Shown in pieces: positions 54,401 to 64,000 of a DNA stretch of 64,000 nt (the stretch's first letter is position 1; each line of letters opens with the position of its first letter). A program made the position numbers and the translations under genes. The stretch is from Clavaria fumosa (taxonomy: Eukaryota > Basidiomycota > Agaricomycetes > Agaricales > Clavariaceae): the NCBI GenBank assembly GCA_951802425.1, contig OX637802.1, forward strand, positions 248,001 through 312,000, read 5' to 3'. A model generated the notes under the pieces. The model saw only the letters and a program-made list of their open reading frames with translations. It was not told the DNA's origin and searched no databases.

Positions 54401-55130
54401 GCTCATGAGCCATGAAGGCGCCTCATTACAGCGGTATAAGCTAAGCAATGAAGAATGGAACATTTTGGCAGATTTTCGTGATATTCTTGCAGTAATACCT
54501 TCGTTGAACTTCATACATTTGACTAAATTTGAATCATTTTAGGTCCCTCATGCGTTTCAACAAGTATTATTGCATGAAAAGACACCAACCCTACACAATG
54601 CACTCCCAGCATATGCCAGCATCGTCAAACGATGGGAGGAATATGTGGATGTGCACCCCGAATACCATGACATTGTCAATCGTGGCCTTGATAAATTGGA
54701 GAGTTATGAGGAACACACTATTTCTTGCCCAGCTTACAAACTTGCAATGAGTAAGTTTCTTTAAGTAAATAGTGTTCTGTTCTGATGTCCTATGCAGTTC
54801 TCGACCTGTCAATCAAGCTCTCCTGGCTCATCAGAAACCAGCCACAGTGAGTACCAATTGCAAAACAGGAACTCATGCGACATGTAAGTCTATTCTTGCT
54901 TGTGGATATGTGTACTAACAATTTTACCAGCTTCAGCCCATCTCTAATCGACTAAATCTTAATGAGCAGGCTACTGCATGTGAAGAATCTGCATCACCTG
55001 AAATGTCTCTCAATACCCAATCAAGAGCACACCAACTCCTTGGTTTACATCAAGAGAGCCCGCCTGAATCACGAGATTTAATAGCTGAAGTTGAGACTTA
55101 CTTGAATGATCAAAGTACCAGCACAAGCTT
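51406..55130 (+). pseudogene. Second hAT transposase gene, decayed, carrying a MITE
   Basis: ATG at 51406 follows a TATA-like TCTATAAATTG (51371). The long Pro-rich leader has one TGA. It leads to a BED finger (MDMWTFFEKINNNQKVLCRFC, then after the MITE LQSHLILKHEVLWVQACN). Downstream remnants are FSKPSFVDVIVELIVGDDMA, FTTDMWLDPNREPFMAVMVHW (first Asp), GFIHVPGHHTGEHLAHAFI, MTDNASNNDILVETLTDEF (second Asp), CFPHVVNLAVKSVL and KTRWSLVLLMVECAL. Introns of about 50-60 bp alternate with stops. A block resembling YASIVKRWEEYVDVHPEYHD follows, but the C-terminal dimerisation segment with the CERxFS motif is not found. It is homologous to the transposase at 37.5-46.3 kb. Confidence 0.8.
52359..52958. 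mobile_element. 600-bp non-autonomous hAT element (MITE)
   Basis: Perfect 17-bp terminal inverted repeats TAGTGTTGCCACAGCTA. It is flanked by 8-bp target duplications CCTTAGAA (52351-52358) and CCTTAGAG (52959-52966), with TA at the centre as in Buster-type hAT targets. Subterminal regions are packed with AGCTA/TAGCT motifs in both orientations. There is no coding capacity. The termini share the first seven bases and a similar next block with the giant hAT element. Confidence 0.93.
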
Positions 55131-55574
55131 GTTCAAGCTCGATTTTTTTATTTTGCTTTATTCTTGAGATATAGCCTATGTACATGCCATATCTCAACAA
55201 TGAGGCCAAATTAAAAAAATCTATCTTGAACGATTGTCTCAAATATATTCTAGGAACATTTTGTCTCACCAAAACGAAGCTTGAATCGCGCTGTGGAAGC
55301 CAAAACACGGGGTATGGGCAGTATGGGGGTGTGAGTGGACTAAAAAGGCAATTTTGGCTGTGCAACTACTCCGGCAAAGATCCCCAGCAGTATCTAGCTT
55401 GCTCATCCTTCATATCCCACCCCCCTAAACATCCAAGACAACTAGTAAGTGATAACTTATGATGACACCCTTTTACTGAGTGTTTTATGTTTAGCTAGGC
55501 TGTATTCTGTAGAATCAGGACCAGATCTTCTTGATCAGTGAAGTGGAGAGGGAGTTGCTGGTTCAGCTTGCAGA
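55131..55574. other. Unassigned DNA between hAT and the next gene
   Basis: A plus-strand stretch near 55290-55460 reads as protein-like sequence in more than one frame (for example KRQFWLCNYSGKDPQQYLAC) but I do not recognise it. It could be the displaced 3' end of a gene. Confidence 0.35.
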
Positions 55575-55820
55575 TTCTGCATTTTGAGCCTCTTGCACCA
55601 GCTGGATTTGTACCAGGTGAGTGGCATAACCTGTATAGCATTGATTGAGCTGACATCTCTGTCTAGACTTACTTTGCCATTCAGATCTGCCAGATCTGCT
55701 TCCAGATTCCTGCTGCTGCACTTCTTGCACCAGCTGGCTTTGCTTCAGGTGAGTTGCACATTCTGTACAGCACTGATTGAGCTCACATCTGTGTCTAGGC
55801 TTACTTTCTTATTCAAGTTT
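55575..55820 (+). repeat. Tandem duplication of about 130 bp in the 5' leader region
   Basis: Two copies (from about 55577 and 55711) share CTTGCACCAGCTGG, CAGGTGAGT, ATTGAGCT and TCTGTCTAG. They contain matching splice-like GGTGAGT and YTAG sites. They lie upstream of ATG 55831 and probably include a duplicated leader intron. Confidence 0.7.
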
Positions 55821-56011
55821 GGCCATCATCATGCCAACTCAAAAGGCTGTACTATCTATGTCCAAGAGGACAGGCACACAAAAAGCACAGCTTGCTGCTG
55901 CACATGCCAATAGAATGCAGGAAGGTGGTTCTGGGTCATCCACTCCTGCCAGGTCTGGAACTTCCACTCCTGCTCTGGAGGAAGCCTTGGTAACTAAAAC
56001 AAGTCAGCTTG

Positions 56012-56302
56012 TGTTAGGATTGCTTATGTAAGCCATCCCAAAGTGCAGTTGTGGAGAAACTGGGGAGGGTTGTTGGAAGGTCACATGACCTGTGGCTGGG
56101 TCAGATTATGTAATCATGTAAGATCACATGACCTGGGGCCTGGGCGCATCACGTGATCTGAGGGCCCGAGCGTGGGAACGCCGGCAAGTGCCGAAGCATT
56201 CGCTATAAGTACTTTCGCTTTTCCTTTTTTGTACTCTTTTCCCCTTATCTTAGTATTGTCGTCATGACCTTACACTTAAGTTGTGTGAGACCCAGTCTGA
56301 TA
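56012..56302 (+). mobile_element. 5' LTR of the older gypsy element
   Basis: TGTTAGGATTGCTTATGTAAG to ...CCCAGTCTGATA. One CACGTG box is intact (about 56152), and two CACATG boxes sit where the young family LTR has CACGTG. TATA-like GCTATAAGTAC at about 56201. Confidence 0.95.
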
Positions 56303-56876
56303 TAATACTAAGATCTGCCTGTCCGCCCTAGCCCCGTGTCCTAACCCGGCTAGCCTGGACCCTTAATTTCAAACTGTGACACGTTGTCACAGCTCAGCCC
56401 CTATCATCCTCTTCTCCTTTACCCTGCCCGCGGTGTGTAACAGAACCACGCGAAATTTTTACTGTGTGTAGATACACGTGACCAGACCCAGAGGAAGTCT
56501 ACTGTGACTCTTCCCAAGTGATACCAAGTGCCCAAGGCCTGGAACCTTGTTTTACAGCTATGTACCAGTGAATTGTGTAGTGTACAGGGCAAGGAAAGGC
56601 CCCTACATAGTCTTTCTGTAGTTTCCTGGTCCAGTGGACAGGGCCCTTGCTCTGTGACCATTGTCAGAAGGGCGCACGGGCAACTCATTAGGAGTTGTGG
56701 AGTGACCACCTGGGACACCATTCAGGCCCCACGTTAACAAAAGTTTCATAGAATAAGAGTTCTATAGGTACATAAGTACACAGAAGAGCAGCCTAAGAGG
56801 ACAGGACTGTTAAGAGATCGAAGAAATCCTGAGTGCCCAAGGCCCAGAACTTTATTTACAGCATCCAGGGCCTGTG

Positions 56877-59800
56877 ATGGCAGACCATGTCGCCCTGCCT
56901 GTAGCCCAACCTATGAGGCTTGACCTATCTGTTGCCCCCTTTGATGGGCAGAAAAGGAACTTCCGTACGTTCCTCCGATCACTTCGCCTCTCGTTTATGG
57001 TGAACCCGACTACCTATGCTACGGACCTGGTGAAGGTCCTCTTTGCTTTGAGCAAAATTACTGGAGATGGATTCACTGCTGAATGGGCGAATATGAAGGT
57101 GGAAGAGATCCTGGGTAGTGGCAAGGCCGGAACCTGGGCAGAGTTTGTGGAGGAGATGAAGCGAGCGTTCGATGACCCGAACAACCGTGCGACTGCCCTT
57201 GCTGATATTGCAGGGTTGAAACAGGGTGCCACAATGGCACCAGAGTTCTTTGCGAGATTCGAGACACTGTTCCGACAGGCAGAGTTGAGTGCAGAGAAGG
57301 ACTCAGGAATCCTGGTCCATTGGCTGGAGTTGAACCTGAGTAGGAGGTTGGTGGAGAGGATCTATGGTGTCTCCCCGATACCAGAGACTTATGGAGAATG
57401 GAAAGTGCTGGCAGAAAGACTGGATGCCCAGCAAAGGCGATTTGACGCGATAGTCATGGAATGGACACTGTGACCCATTGCGACCCCTGCGTGACCTTTC
57501 GCGACCCCCATGCAACCCACTGCGACCTTTTCGCGACCTGCCGCAGCCCTCTCACACCCTCTGAATGTGGCCATGGGCCATGGATGTGCCCCTGCTGATG
57601 AGAGACGTTGTTTCCAATGCCACCAGATTGGGCATGCCATCCGTTTCTGCCCCCTGCCCGACATGCATCTGCAGGTCCCAAGAGCCCGAACCTGTGGAGT
57701 GCCAGGTACCCCCCGAACAACAAAGGATTACCAGAGAGAGATTGCGTTGCTCCAAGCAAAACTGGAGCCACCTGAGAGAGAAAGGAGGACTCTGGCTGGA
57801 GAGAAGAGTCGTTCCAGCCCCCATTCCGTCCCTGTGCCCGCAGCAAGTATACCGAAGTATACTATCTTGCAGCGGAGACATACCTGAATTGGGTCTGAGG
57901 TGAAAGAGGAAGTGAGACTGGCAGAGCACCCAACCAAGGTGCAGCCAGAGGTGGAGAAACGTGTGCCACGAGAGCTAGCCATCCAGGTGCACTTGGAGGC
58001 CCTCAGCACTGGCAAGTGGGCTATGACGAAGGCCCTTGTCGACTCAGGATGCACCAACTGTTTCATGGATTTGGAGTGGGCAAAAAGAGTGGGCCTGGAA
58101 CCATCTCCCTTGCTGAACCCGATCACGATGTACAACGTGGATGGGTCACAGAACAGAGAGGGTAAAATCTGCTTTGGAATTGAGCTGCTGGTGAAGGTGG
58201 GTGACCATCGTGAACGGGTCCATTTCCTGCTGGGAAAGATCCAATCCCACAAGGTCATCCTTGGGCATGACTGGCTCAAGCGACACAACCCTGACATCGA
58301 CTGGAAGAAGGCAGAGCTGAGCCTTACCCGCTGCCCCCCACAGTGTTTCCCATCTCCTCGAGCCCCCGCACCCCCAAAAATGAGTACCCTTGCATCCGCG
58401 AGTATTCCGGACACCCGTTTTCCCAACTCTGGCCCTACCCCCGATTGGCCCAGCCGCTACCCTTTGGTTTTTAGTGAAGCGAAGTGGGATGAGCTTCCCC
58501 GCTCCCGACCAGACTTCAATATTAAAATCAAGTTCAAAAAGGACCCTGAGCACCTCTCCTCCAAGCTATACTCACTGACACGGCAGGAGATGGTGGAGAT
58601 GAACTGTTGGGTGGATGAGCAGCTTGCTTCTGGACAAATCCGCCCCTCAAAATCCCTGTATGCCAGCCCCTTCTTCTTCAAACATGAGAAGGACAAGCTG
58701 TGGCCGATCATTGACTACTCGAGGCTGAATGCACACCTGATCAAGGACAAGTACCCCCTCCCCCGCATCCGAGACACAGTGGATGTGCTTAAAGGAGCGT
58801 CGATCTACTCTAAGATTGATGCGAAGGGAGGTTTCCCATCTATGCAGGTCTGGCCTGAGCACCAGCACCACTGTGCCTTCCTGACACCCCGTGGACTCTT
58901 CGAACCAGCTGTCATGTGGTTTGGACTGCAGAATGCACCTGCCACCTTCCAGCGCTTCATGAATCATGTGTTGAGGGAGGAGATTGCAGGAGGACATGTC
59001 CGGGCTTATGTGGATGATGTGATTGTGTTTGCAGAGGATTTGGCAACACACTGGTATTGGATGGATCGGGTCTTGAGGAAGTTTGGAGAGAATGGGTTGT
59101 GTCTCAAACTCAGTAAATGTGAGTTTGAGAAGAGTGAGATCATCTTCCTGGGGATGAAGATCTCTCACAACCGGCTAGAGCATGACCCAGCAAAGGGTGT
59201 GGCAGTCCGAGATTGGCCACGTCCTAGGAATGTGAAGGATGTCCAGAGGTTCAATGGGATGTTGAACTACCTCCGCCGGCACATCCCGAATCTTTCTGCC
59301 AGGGCCAAGCCACTCTTCCAGCTGACTGGGAATGTTCCTTGGAAATGGGAGGAGGAGGAGGAAGCAGCCTTCTGAGATCTCCGTCAGGCACTCGTATCAG
59401 CCCCGGTCCTGGCTCTGCCTCAGGACAAAGGGAGATGGAAGGTAGAGATGGATGCAAGTAACCTGGCGACTGGTGGAGTGCTCTTGCAGCAGCAGACAGA
59501 TGGAACATGGAGAGTTGTTGACTATATCTCCAAGGCCCTCACTGCAGCTGAGAAGAACTACGATGTGTACGACAAGGAGTTCTTGGCTGTGATTCGGGCA
59601 CTTCGTGAGTGGCGGGCATACCTCATTGGAGCAGATGAGACAATTGAGATCTGGATGGACCATGCGAACCTCCAATACTTCTGGAAGCCCCAGAAGTTGA
59701 AACCGAGACAGGTCCGTTGGGTTGGGGAGCTCCAGTGCTTTGACTTTGAGATAAAGTATCGCACTGGCAAGTCGAATACAAAGGCAGATGCACTCTCCCG

Positions 59801-61322
59801 GAGACCGGACTATGGAGAGATGGTGGAGGAGGATGCACCGGTGCAGGTTTTCCCGGAAACGGAAGTCCGTGTGTCATTCACATCGGAAATGGAGACGCTG
59901 CTCCAGAAAAATAGTGCGGTACATGTACAGAAGCCAGAGGAGCTTGATGATGAGTGGATGCGAGTTCGTGCTGGACTCTGGCAAAAGGGGATAGTCACTT
60001 GGGTCCCCCTAGGAGCTCGTGAGGCTGTCCTTGAGTTTGAGCATGACCTCCCTGCTGCTGGACACCCTGGGCCCCAGAAGTTGAGAGCAGCACTAGTGAA
60101 GGGTTATTGGTGGCCAGACATGGTGAAAGATGTGGATCAGTATGCCCAGGGGTGTGAGACATGCCAGCGGACGAAGCCTGACCATACCAAGCGTGCTGCC
60201 CCACTGCACCCCCATCCGGTTCCCGATGGTCCCTGGTCAGTGATCTCATGGGACATAGTCAGTCCCCTCCCCCTCTCCCATGGACATAATGCCATCCTTA
60301 TCATTGTTGACAAGTTCACAAAACGGACACTGCTCGAAGCGATTGGGCTTGACCTCACGGGACTTGGAGCAGCGTGTCTCCTCCGGGATCGAGTGTTTCG
60401 TGACCATGGAGTCCCTCACAACATTGTGAGTGACCGGGGGTCCCAGTTTGTGTCCCACTTCATGAAGGAGTTCTACTCCATGATCTGGGTAAAGGCAAAT
60501 CCAAGTACTGCCTTCCATCCACAGACTGATGGACAGACGGAATGGGCAAACCAGGAGATGGAGATCTATCTCTGGGCCTATGTGGACCACCTCCAGGATG
60601 ATTGGGCCGAGTGGTTGTCGACTGCTGAGTTTGCTCTTAACAATCGTGAGCACTCCGCAACCGGACAGACGCTTTTCTTCCTCGACTATGGCCAGCACCC
60701 ATGGAATGGGGGGCTCCGCCCACCCTCGGAGGTAAACCCTGCTGCAGATGAGTGGATGGCTAAGCTCACGGAGTCCCGAAGAGCAGCCAAGGAAGCGATG
60801 GAAAAAGCAGCAGCTGCAATGAAGAGGAGCTATGATGTTGGGAAGTGTCCGAGCTGTGAGTACTCTACAGGAGACCTGGTCTGGTTAGACACCCAGAACC
60901 TGAAAATGGACCGGCCCTCGAAGAAGCTTGACCATAAACAAGCAGGGCCCTTTGCCATTGAGGAGAAGGTGGGGCCAGCAGGGTATCGGCTCAAGCTCCC
61001 TCAGGCCTGGCGCATCCATCGGGTCTTCAATGAGTTGCTGTTGACACCTTACCATCCCCCTTCCTTCCCTTCTCAGAACCTGCCTCCCCCTCCACCCCCT
61101 ACGATCGATGATGACCACCTGGAGTATGATGTGGAAGCGATCCTTGATGTTAAGAAGGTGGGGCGTGGAGTGAGATACCTGGTGAAGTGGTTGGGATACC
61201 CTGTAGAGGAGAACACTTGGGAGCCACAACGGAACCTCACCAATGTGGCACTGCTTCTCCGGGACTTCTTCCTTGCTCACCCCAACAAGGCCAAGCTAGC
61301 TGGTCAGGACGCCCAGCCTTAA
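56877..61322 (+). pseudogene. Gypsy gag-pol polyprotein with four in-frame TGA codons
   Basis: Gag (ATG 56877, MADHVALPVAQPMRLDLSVA), an intact zinc knuckle CFQCHQIGHAIRFC, protease (ALVDSGCTNCFMDLEW), RT (AYVDDVIVFAED), RNase H (MDASNLATGGVL...), integrase and chromodomain all lie in one frame. Breaks are only TGA at 57471, 57492, 57885 and 59373. At 57885 the young copy has CGG (Arg), and at the first two the flanking repeats favour CGA. Integrase keeps D,D,E but has changes next to it (QTEWANQE for QTERVNQE, MIWVKANP for MIGVKANP). The copy shows the ancestral gag-pol arrangement as a single frame. Confidence 0.92.
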
Positions 61323-61333
61323 GAGGGGGGTGA

Positions 61334-61624
61334 TGTTAGGATCGCTTATGTAAGCCATCCCAAAGTGCAGTTGTGGAGAAACTGGGGAGGGTTGTTGGAA
61401 GGTCACATGACCTGTGGCTGGGTCGGATTATGTAATCATGTAAGATCACATGACCTGGGGCCTGGGCACATCACGTGATCTGAGGGCCCGAGCGTGGGAA
61501 CGCCGGCAAGTGCCGAAGCATTCGCTATAAGTACTTTCGCTTTTCCTTTTTTGTACTCTTTTCCCCTTATCTTAGTATTGTCATCATGACCTTATGCTTA
61601 AGTTGTGTGAGACCCAGTCTGATA
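61334..61624 (+). mobile_element. 3' LTR of the older gypsy element
   Basis: TGTTAGGATCGCTTATGTAAG to ...CCCAGTCTGATA. It is preceded by the purine-rich AAGAGGGGGGTGA polypurine tract right after the pol stop. Most differences from the 5' LTR are transitions. Confidence 0.95.
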
Positions 61625-62815
61625 GCTTGAGGCAACTGAGGCTACACTCCAGAATGCTAGGAATGCCTTAGAGAAGGCAAGACATGATCTTGAGCTGGAG
61701 AGAGCTCATTCAGTGGATCTGTACAACTCTCTTCGTGTTGTCAGATGTAAGCAGCAGAGGACTTATAATGCCAAACTTGGGGCACTGGAGAGGGCAATGG
61801 AGAAGATGTTTCTAGAGCTTCTCATAAAGGTTAATGACAAGCTGGTAAGAGTGGGAGGACAAGCAAAGTGGGGTAAATTGTCAGAAGCAGAACAATTGTC
61901 TGCAGAAGCTGAATGTCTGTCTGAAGCAGTCTTAGAGATTGGAGCTGAAGCATATTCACAGCTTGATGAAAAGGAAAAGAAAAGAGTTGATTTGTTTGTG
62001 TGGACTGGATGTGCTATGCACAAGGATCTCAATTGTGTCAAGGGTGGGGATACTGCCATGAGAGTTTGGTGGGAGGAAAAAGATGTAACAGGGCCAATTC
62101 TGCTTGCAAATAAAGATAATGCAGCAGTATTACAGCAGGCTGAAAATGTTGAGAAACCTACAGCTGCAGAGCAAAGGGCATTTGATTTCTCCTCTGGTGG
62201 AGGTGTGAAGCTAGCTAGCCTTGCTGGCATGCTTTTCAGACACAAAGATGATAAAGTTGGCCAGCAGGATACCTATCAGCAATTCTTTCAATCAAGGCAG
62301 CAGGATGTTCCTAAGTTTCCTGACACAAGCAATACAAGATATCAATCACACTGTGGTGCTGCTGCTCAACTTATTGTGTGGCTTGATCTTCATGTGGCAT
62401 ATCTTGAATGGATCAGAGATGGAAAGGAAAGACCTGGGTTTACCAACCTGGAGAAAAATGTGTATCTGGGTCTTCAGGATGTGCCTACTCAAACTGAGTT
62501 GGCTGTGCTTGCCCTCTATGCTCAAGCTGTCAGTCATCCTTATATGCGAAAAATGCAAGGGCCAGAGACAGAACATGTCAATATGCTTGATCTTGGACCA
62601 CTGCATTCTGATGTCCAGAAGCACATAGAGAAAATTATTCAAAATCCATCTATTCTGATTTCATCACAAGCTACATATCAACTTGGCACAATGGATGAAA
62701 AGCCCTGGCATAATCCTGAAGTTGTGGAAGCAGTGCACATATTGGCACCTACTTTGCCCCATCTTGAATCAGTTTTGGTTGTCTTTTGTAAAGGGGCTCT
62801 GGAAACATCACTGTA

Positions 62816-63380
62816 GGCCCCAAGCTGGGTGAAAATCACCATGAAAATAACCCTGAAATGTGGTGAATAGCAATGGTTTCCCAAGTGAAAATCACCAGGA
62901 CTAGTTGATAATCAGGCCTTCATTGGGTAGACAAATGGGTGATTTTGGGTGATTTTCACCACATATATGACCAAATTCACCTGCTGTTCTCTGGGTGAAT
63001 AATACTACAATACAAGTGTATTTTAAACTGATCTATAATAGGTGAATTTCACTCTATCACAAGTGCCTTTTAAGCTGGTCTAATAGGTGAATTTCATGTT
63101 AGTTTTTGGGTCATCTTAGCCATAATCTTAGGTGTTTTTCACTATCTTTCACCTCAAGAAATTGCACAAAATTGATTTGTTGATGATATCTTGAAACTGT
63201 ATTGGTTGATAATCAGGCAAATGAAATGGGTTATTTTTGGCACATATATGACCAAATTCACCTGTTGCTCTCCAGGTGAATGTCACTGCTACCAAGCACA
63301 TTTTAACTTGATATTTAGGTGGCTTCTACATTCTTTCAGTGATTTTAACTATATCTCCAAGTATTTTTTTAGCCTGTAAA
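62816..63380. repeat. AT-rich repeats with GGTGAAAATCACC motifs
   Basis: The palindromic motif GTGATTTTCAC/GTGAAAATCAC recurs. A segment of about 85 bp (GTTGATAATCAGGC ... CACATATATGACCAAATTCACCTG) occurs twice, at about 62904-63000 and 63203-63288. No coding frame is supported. Confidence 0.65.
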
Positions 63381-63385
63381 TTATG

Positions 63386-63469
63386 CACTCAGTGGGAGTT
63401 GAACCCAAGTGCTCATGGAATTGGACTCAACCCATAACTGCTGTGTTACCCATTACACTACAGTCCCCA
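63386..63469 (-). tRNA. tRNA-like relic (pseudo-tRNA or SINE head)
   Basis: Read on the minus strand it begins GGGGACTG and has an exact A-box, TAGTGTAATGG, within a D-arm (GTGT/ACAC stem). Near the end is an exact B-box, GGTTCAACTCC. A long variable-arm-like segment lies between. The 3' acceptor strand does not pair with GGGGACT and the anticodon stem is only about 3 bp, so a functional tRNA is unlikely. Confidence 0.4.
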
Positions 63470-63481
63470 TCTAGACAATAA

Positions 63482-64000
63482 GATTTTGTGGCTTAATGTC
63501 ACTCAAATTGAGAGGTGTATCACTCAATATCCTCCAGTTTAATATCACTTAAATTGAGGGGTGTATTGTATCACTCAAAGTCCTCCAGTTTAATCACTCA
63601 AATTGAGGGGTGTATTATATCACTCAATGTCCTTCAGTTTAATATCACTCAAATTAATGGGGTGTATTGTATCACTCAATATCCTCCAGTCTAATATCAC
63701 CCAAATCAAGGGGGTGTTTTGTATCACTCAATATCCTCCAGCTTCATATCACCCAAATCAAGGGGGTGTTTTGTATCACTCAATATTTTCCAGCTTAATA
63801 TCACTCAAATTGAGAGGTGTTTTGTATCACTCAGTATCCTTCAGTTTAATCACTCAAATTGGGAGGTGTATTATATCACTCAATATCCTCCAGCTTAATA
63901 TCACTCAAATTGAGAGGTGTATTATATCATTCAATATCCTCCAGTTTAATATCACTCAGATTGAGAGGTGTTTTGTATCACTCAATATCCTTCAGTTTAA
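63482..64000. repeat. Minisatellite with about 51-bp units, continuing past the window
   Basis: About ten units of TTTAATATCACTCAAATTGA plus GAGGTGTATTATATCACTCA plus ATATCCTCCAG, with variation GAGGGG/GAGAGG and ATTATA/TTTTGTA. Some units lack the ATATCA segment. There is no coding frame. Confidence 0.9.

Larger units (their letters stand above)
56012..61624 (+). mobile_element. Older chromodomain Ty3/gypsy retrotransposon
   Basis: 5613 bp with 291-bp LTRs (56012-56302 and 61334-61624) that differ at about six positions. Perfect target duplication GCTTG at 56007-56011 and 61625-61629. One gag-pol frame contains four TGA codons. It is the same family as 39380-45275 but clearly older by LTR divergence. 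It interrupts the hypothetical gene at 55831-62815. Confidence 0.96.
55831..62815 (+). pseudogene. Multicopy basidiomycete hypothetical gene, split by a gypsy element
   Basis: ATG at 55831 begins MPTQKAVLSMSKRTGTQKAQ, a basic Ser/Thr-rich leader. The frame runs to the target duplication at 56011 and resumes in exact register at 61625 (SQL then EATEATLQNARNALEKARHD), giving a coiled-coil-like region. Next comes a conserved stretch, DLFVWTGCAMHKDLNCVKGG, then GPILLANKDNAAVLQQ and SLAGMLFRHKDDKVGQQDTY, and Cys/His-containing YQSHCGAAAQLIVWLDLHV. It stops with a TAG at 62813-62815, followed by non-coding repeats, so the C-terminus is probably truncated. I recall this family only as uncharacterised multicopy proteins in mushrooms and assign no function. 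Confidence 0.65.

Overview
This window looks like a repeat-rich, gene-poor stretch of a basidiomycete (Agaricomycetes-type) fungal genome. The evidence is the very short spliceosomal introns (about 50-67 bp, GT..AG), a BCS1-type AAA ATPase, a FunK1-type kinase relic, a basidiomycete-type multicopy hypothetical protein, and a dense mix of fungal transposons: a LINE with RNase H, chromodomain Ty3/gypsy, Ty1/copia, Ngaro/DIRS-type tyrosine-recombinase elements and hAT. Only one gene looks fully intact, the BCS1-like ATPase at 16415-18912. Its eight inferred exons sum to exactly 702 codons.

Layout. 0.7-5.1 kb: decayed LINE, split by a 1.39-kb solo LTR. 6.6-8.9 kb: trypsin-like serine protease gene with one premature TGA. 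9.2-10.0 kb: CTG-type repeat running into a FunK1 kinase fragment. 10.35-14.2 kb: gypsy element that has lost protease and RT. 16.4-18.9 kb: BCS1-like gene. 21.0-26.45 kb: nearly intact Ngaro-like element (gag, RT/RNase H, tyrosine recombinase). 26.5-29.3 kb: second, decayed tyrosine-recombinase gene, split by another copy of the same solo LTR with a perfect 5-bp target duplication. 29.7-32.8 kb: decayed copia element on the minus strand.

32.8-51.1 kb holds the most unusual object. It is a giant hAT-type transposon of about 18.3 kb (about 12.4 kb without a later insertion). Short TAGTGTT termini lie next to AGCC/GGCT-rich subterminal DNA. Inside these are kilobase-scale inverted arms made of high-identity non-coding DNA, 90-bp tandem repeats and arrays of a 33-bp unit containing two palindromic 11-mers. 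A multi-exon hAT transposase gene sits in the centre. The giant element appears to have landed in the copia element. It was later hit by a chromodomain gypsy element (39380-45275) whose two 305-bp LTRs differ at one base, so three insertions are nested.

51.4-55.1 kb: second, decayed hAT transposase carrying a 600-bp hAT MITE with a perfect 17-bp TIR and an 8-bp target duplication. 55.8-62.8 kb: multicopy hypothetical gene split by an older copy of the gypsy family (56012-61624; 5-bp target duplication GCTTG). 62.8-64.0 kb: repeats, a tRNA-like relic and a 51-bp minisatellite that continues past the window.

Many premature stops are TGA where the context favours an ancestral CGA, as expected from C-to-T decay at CpG sites. 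This contrasts with the CpG-rich BCS1 gene and Ngaro-like element.
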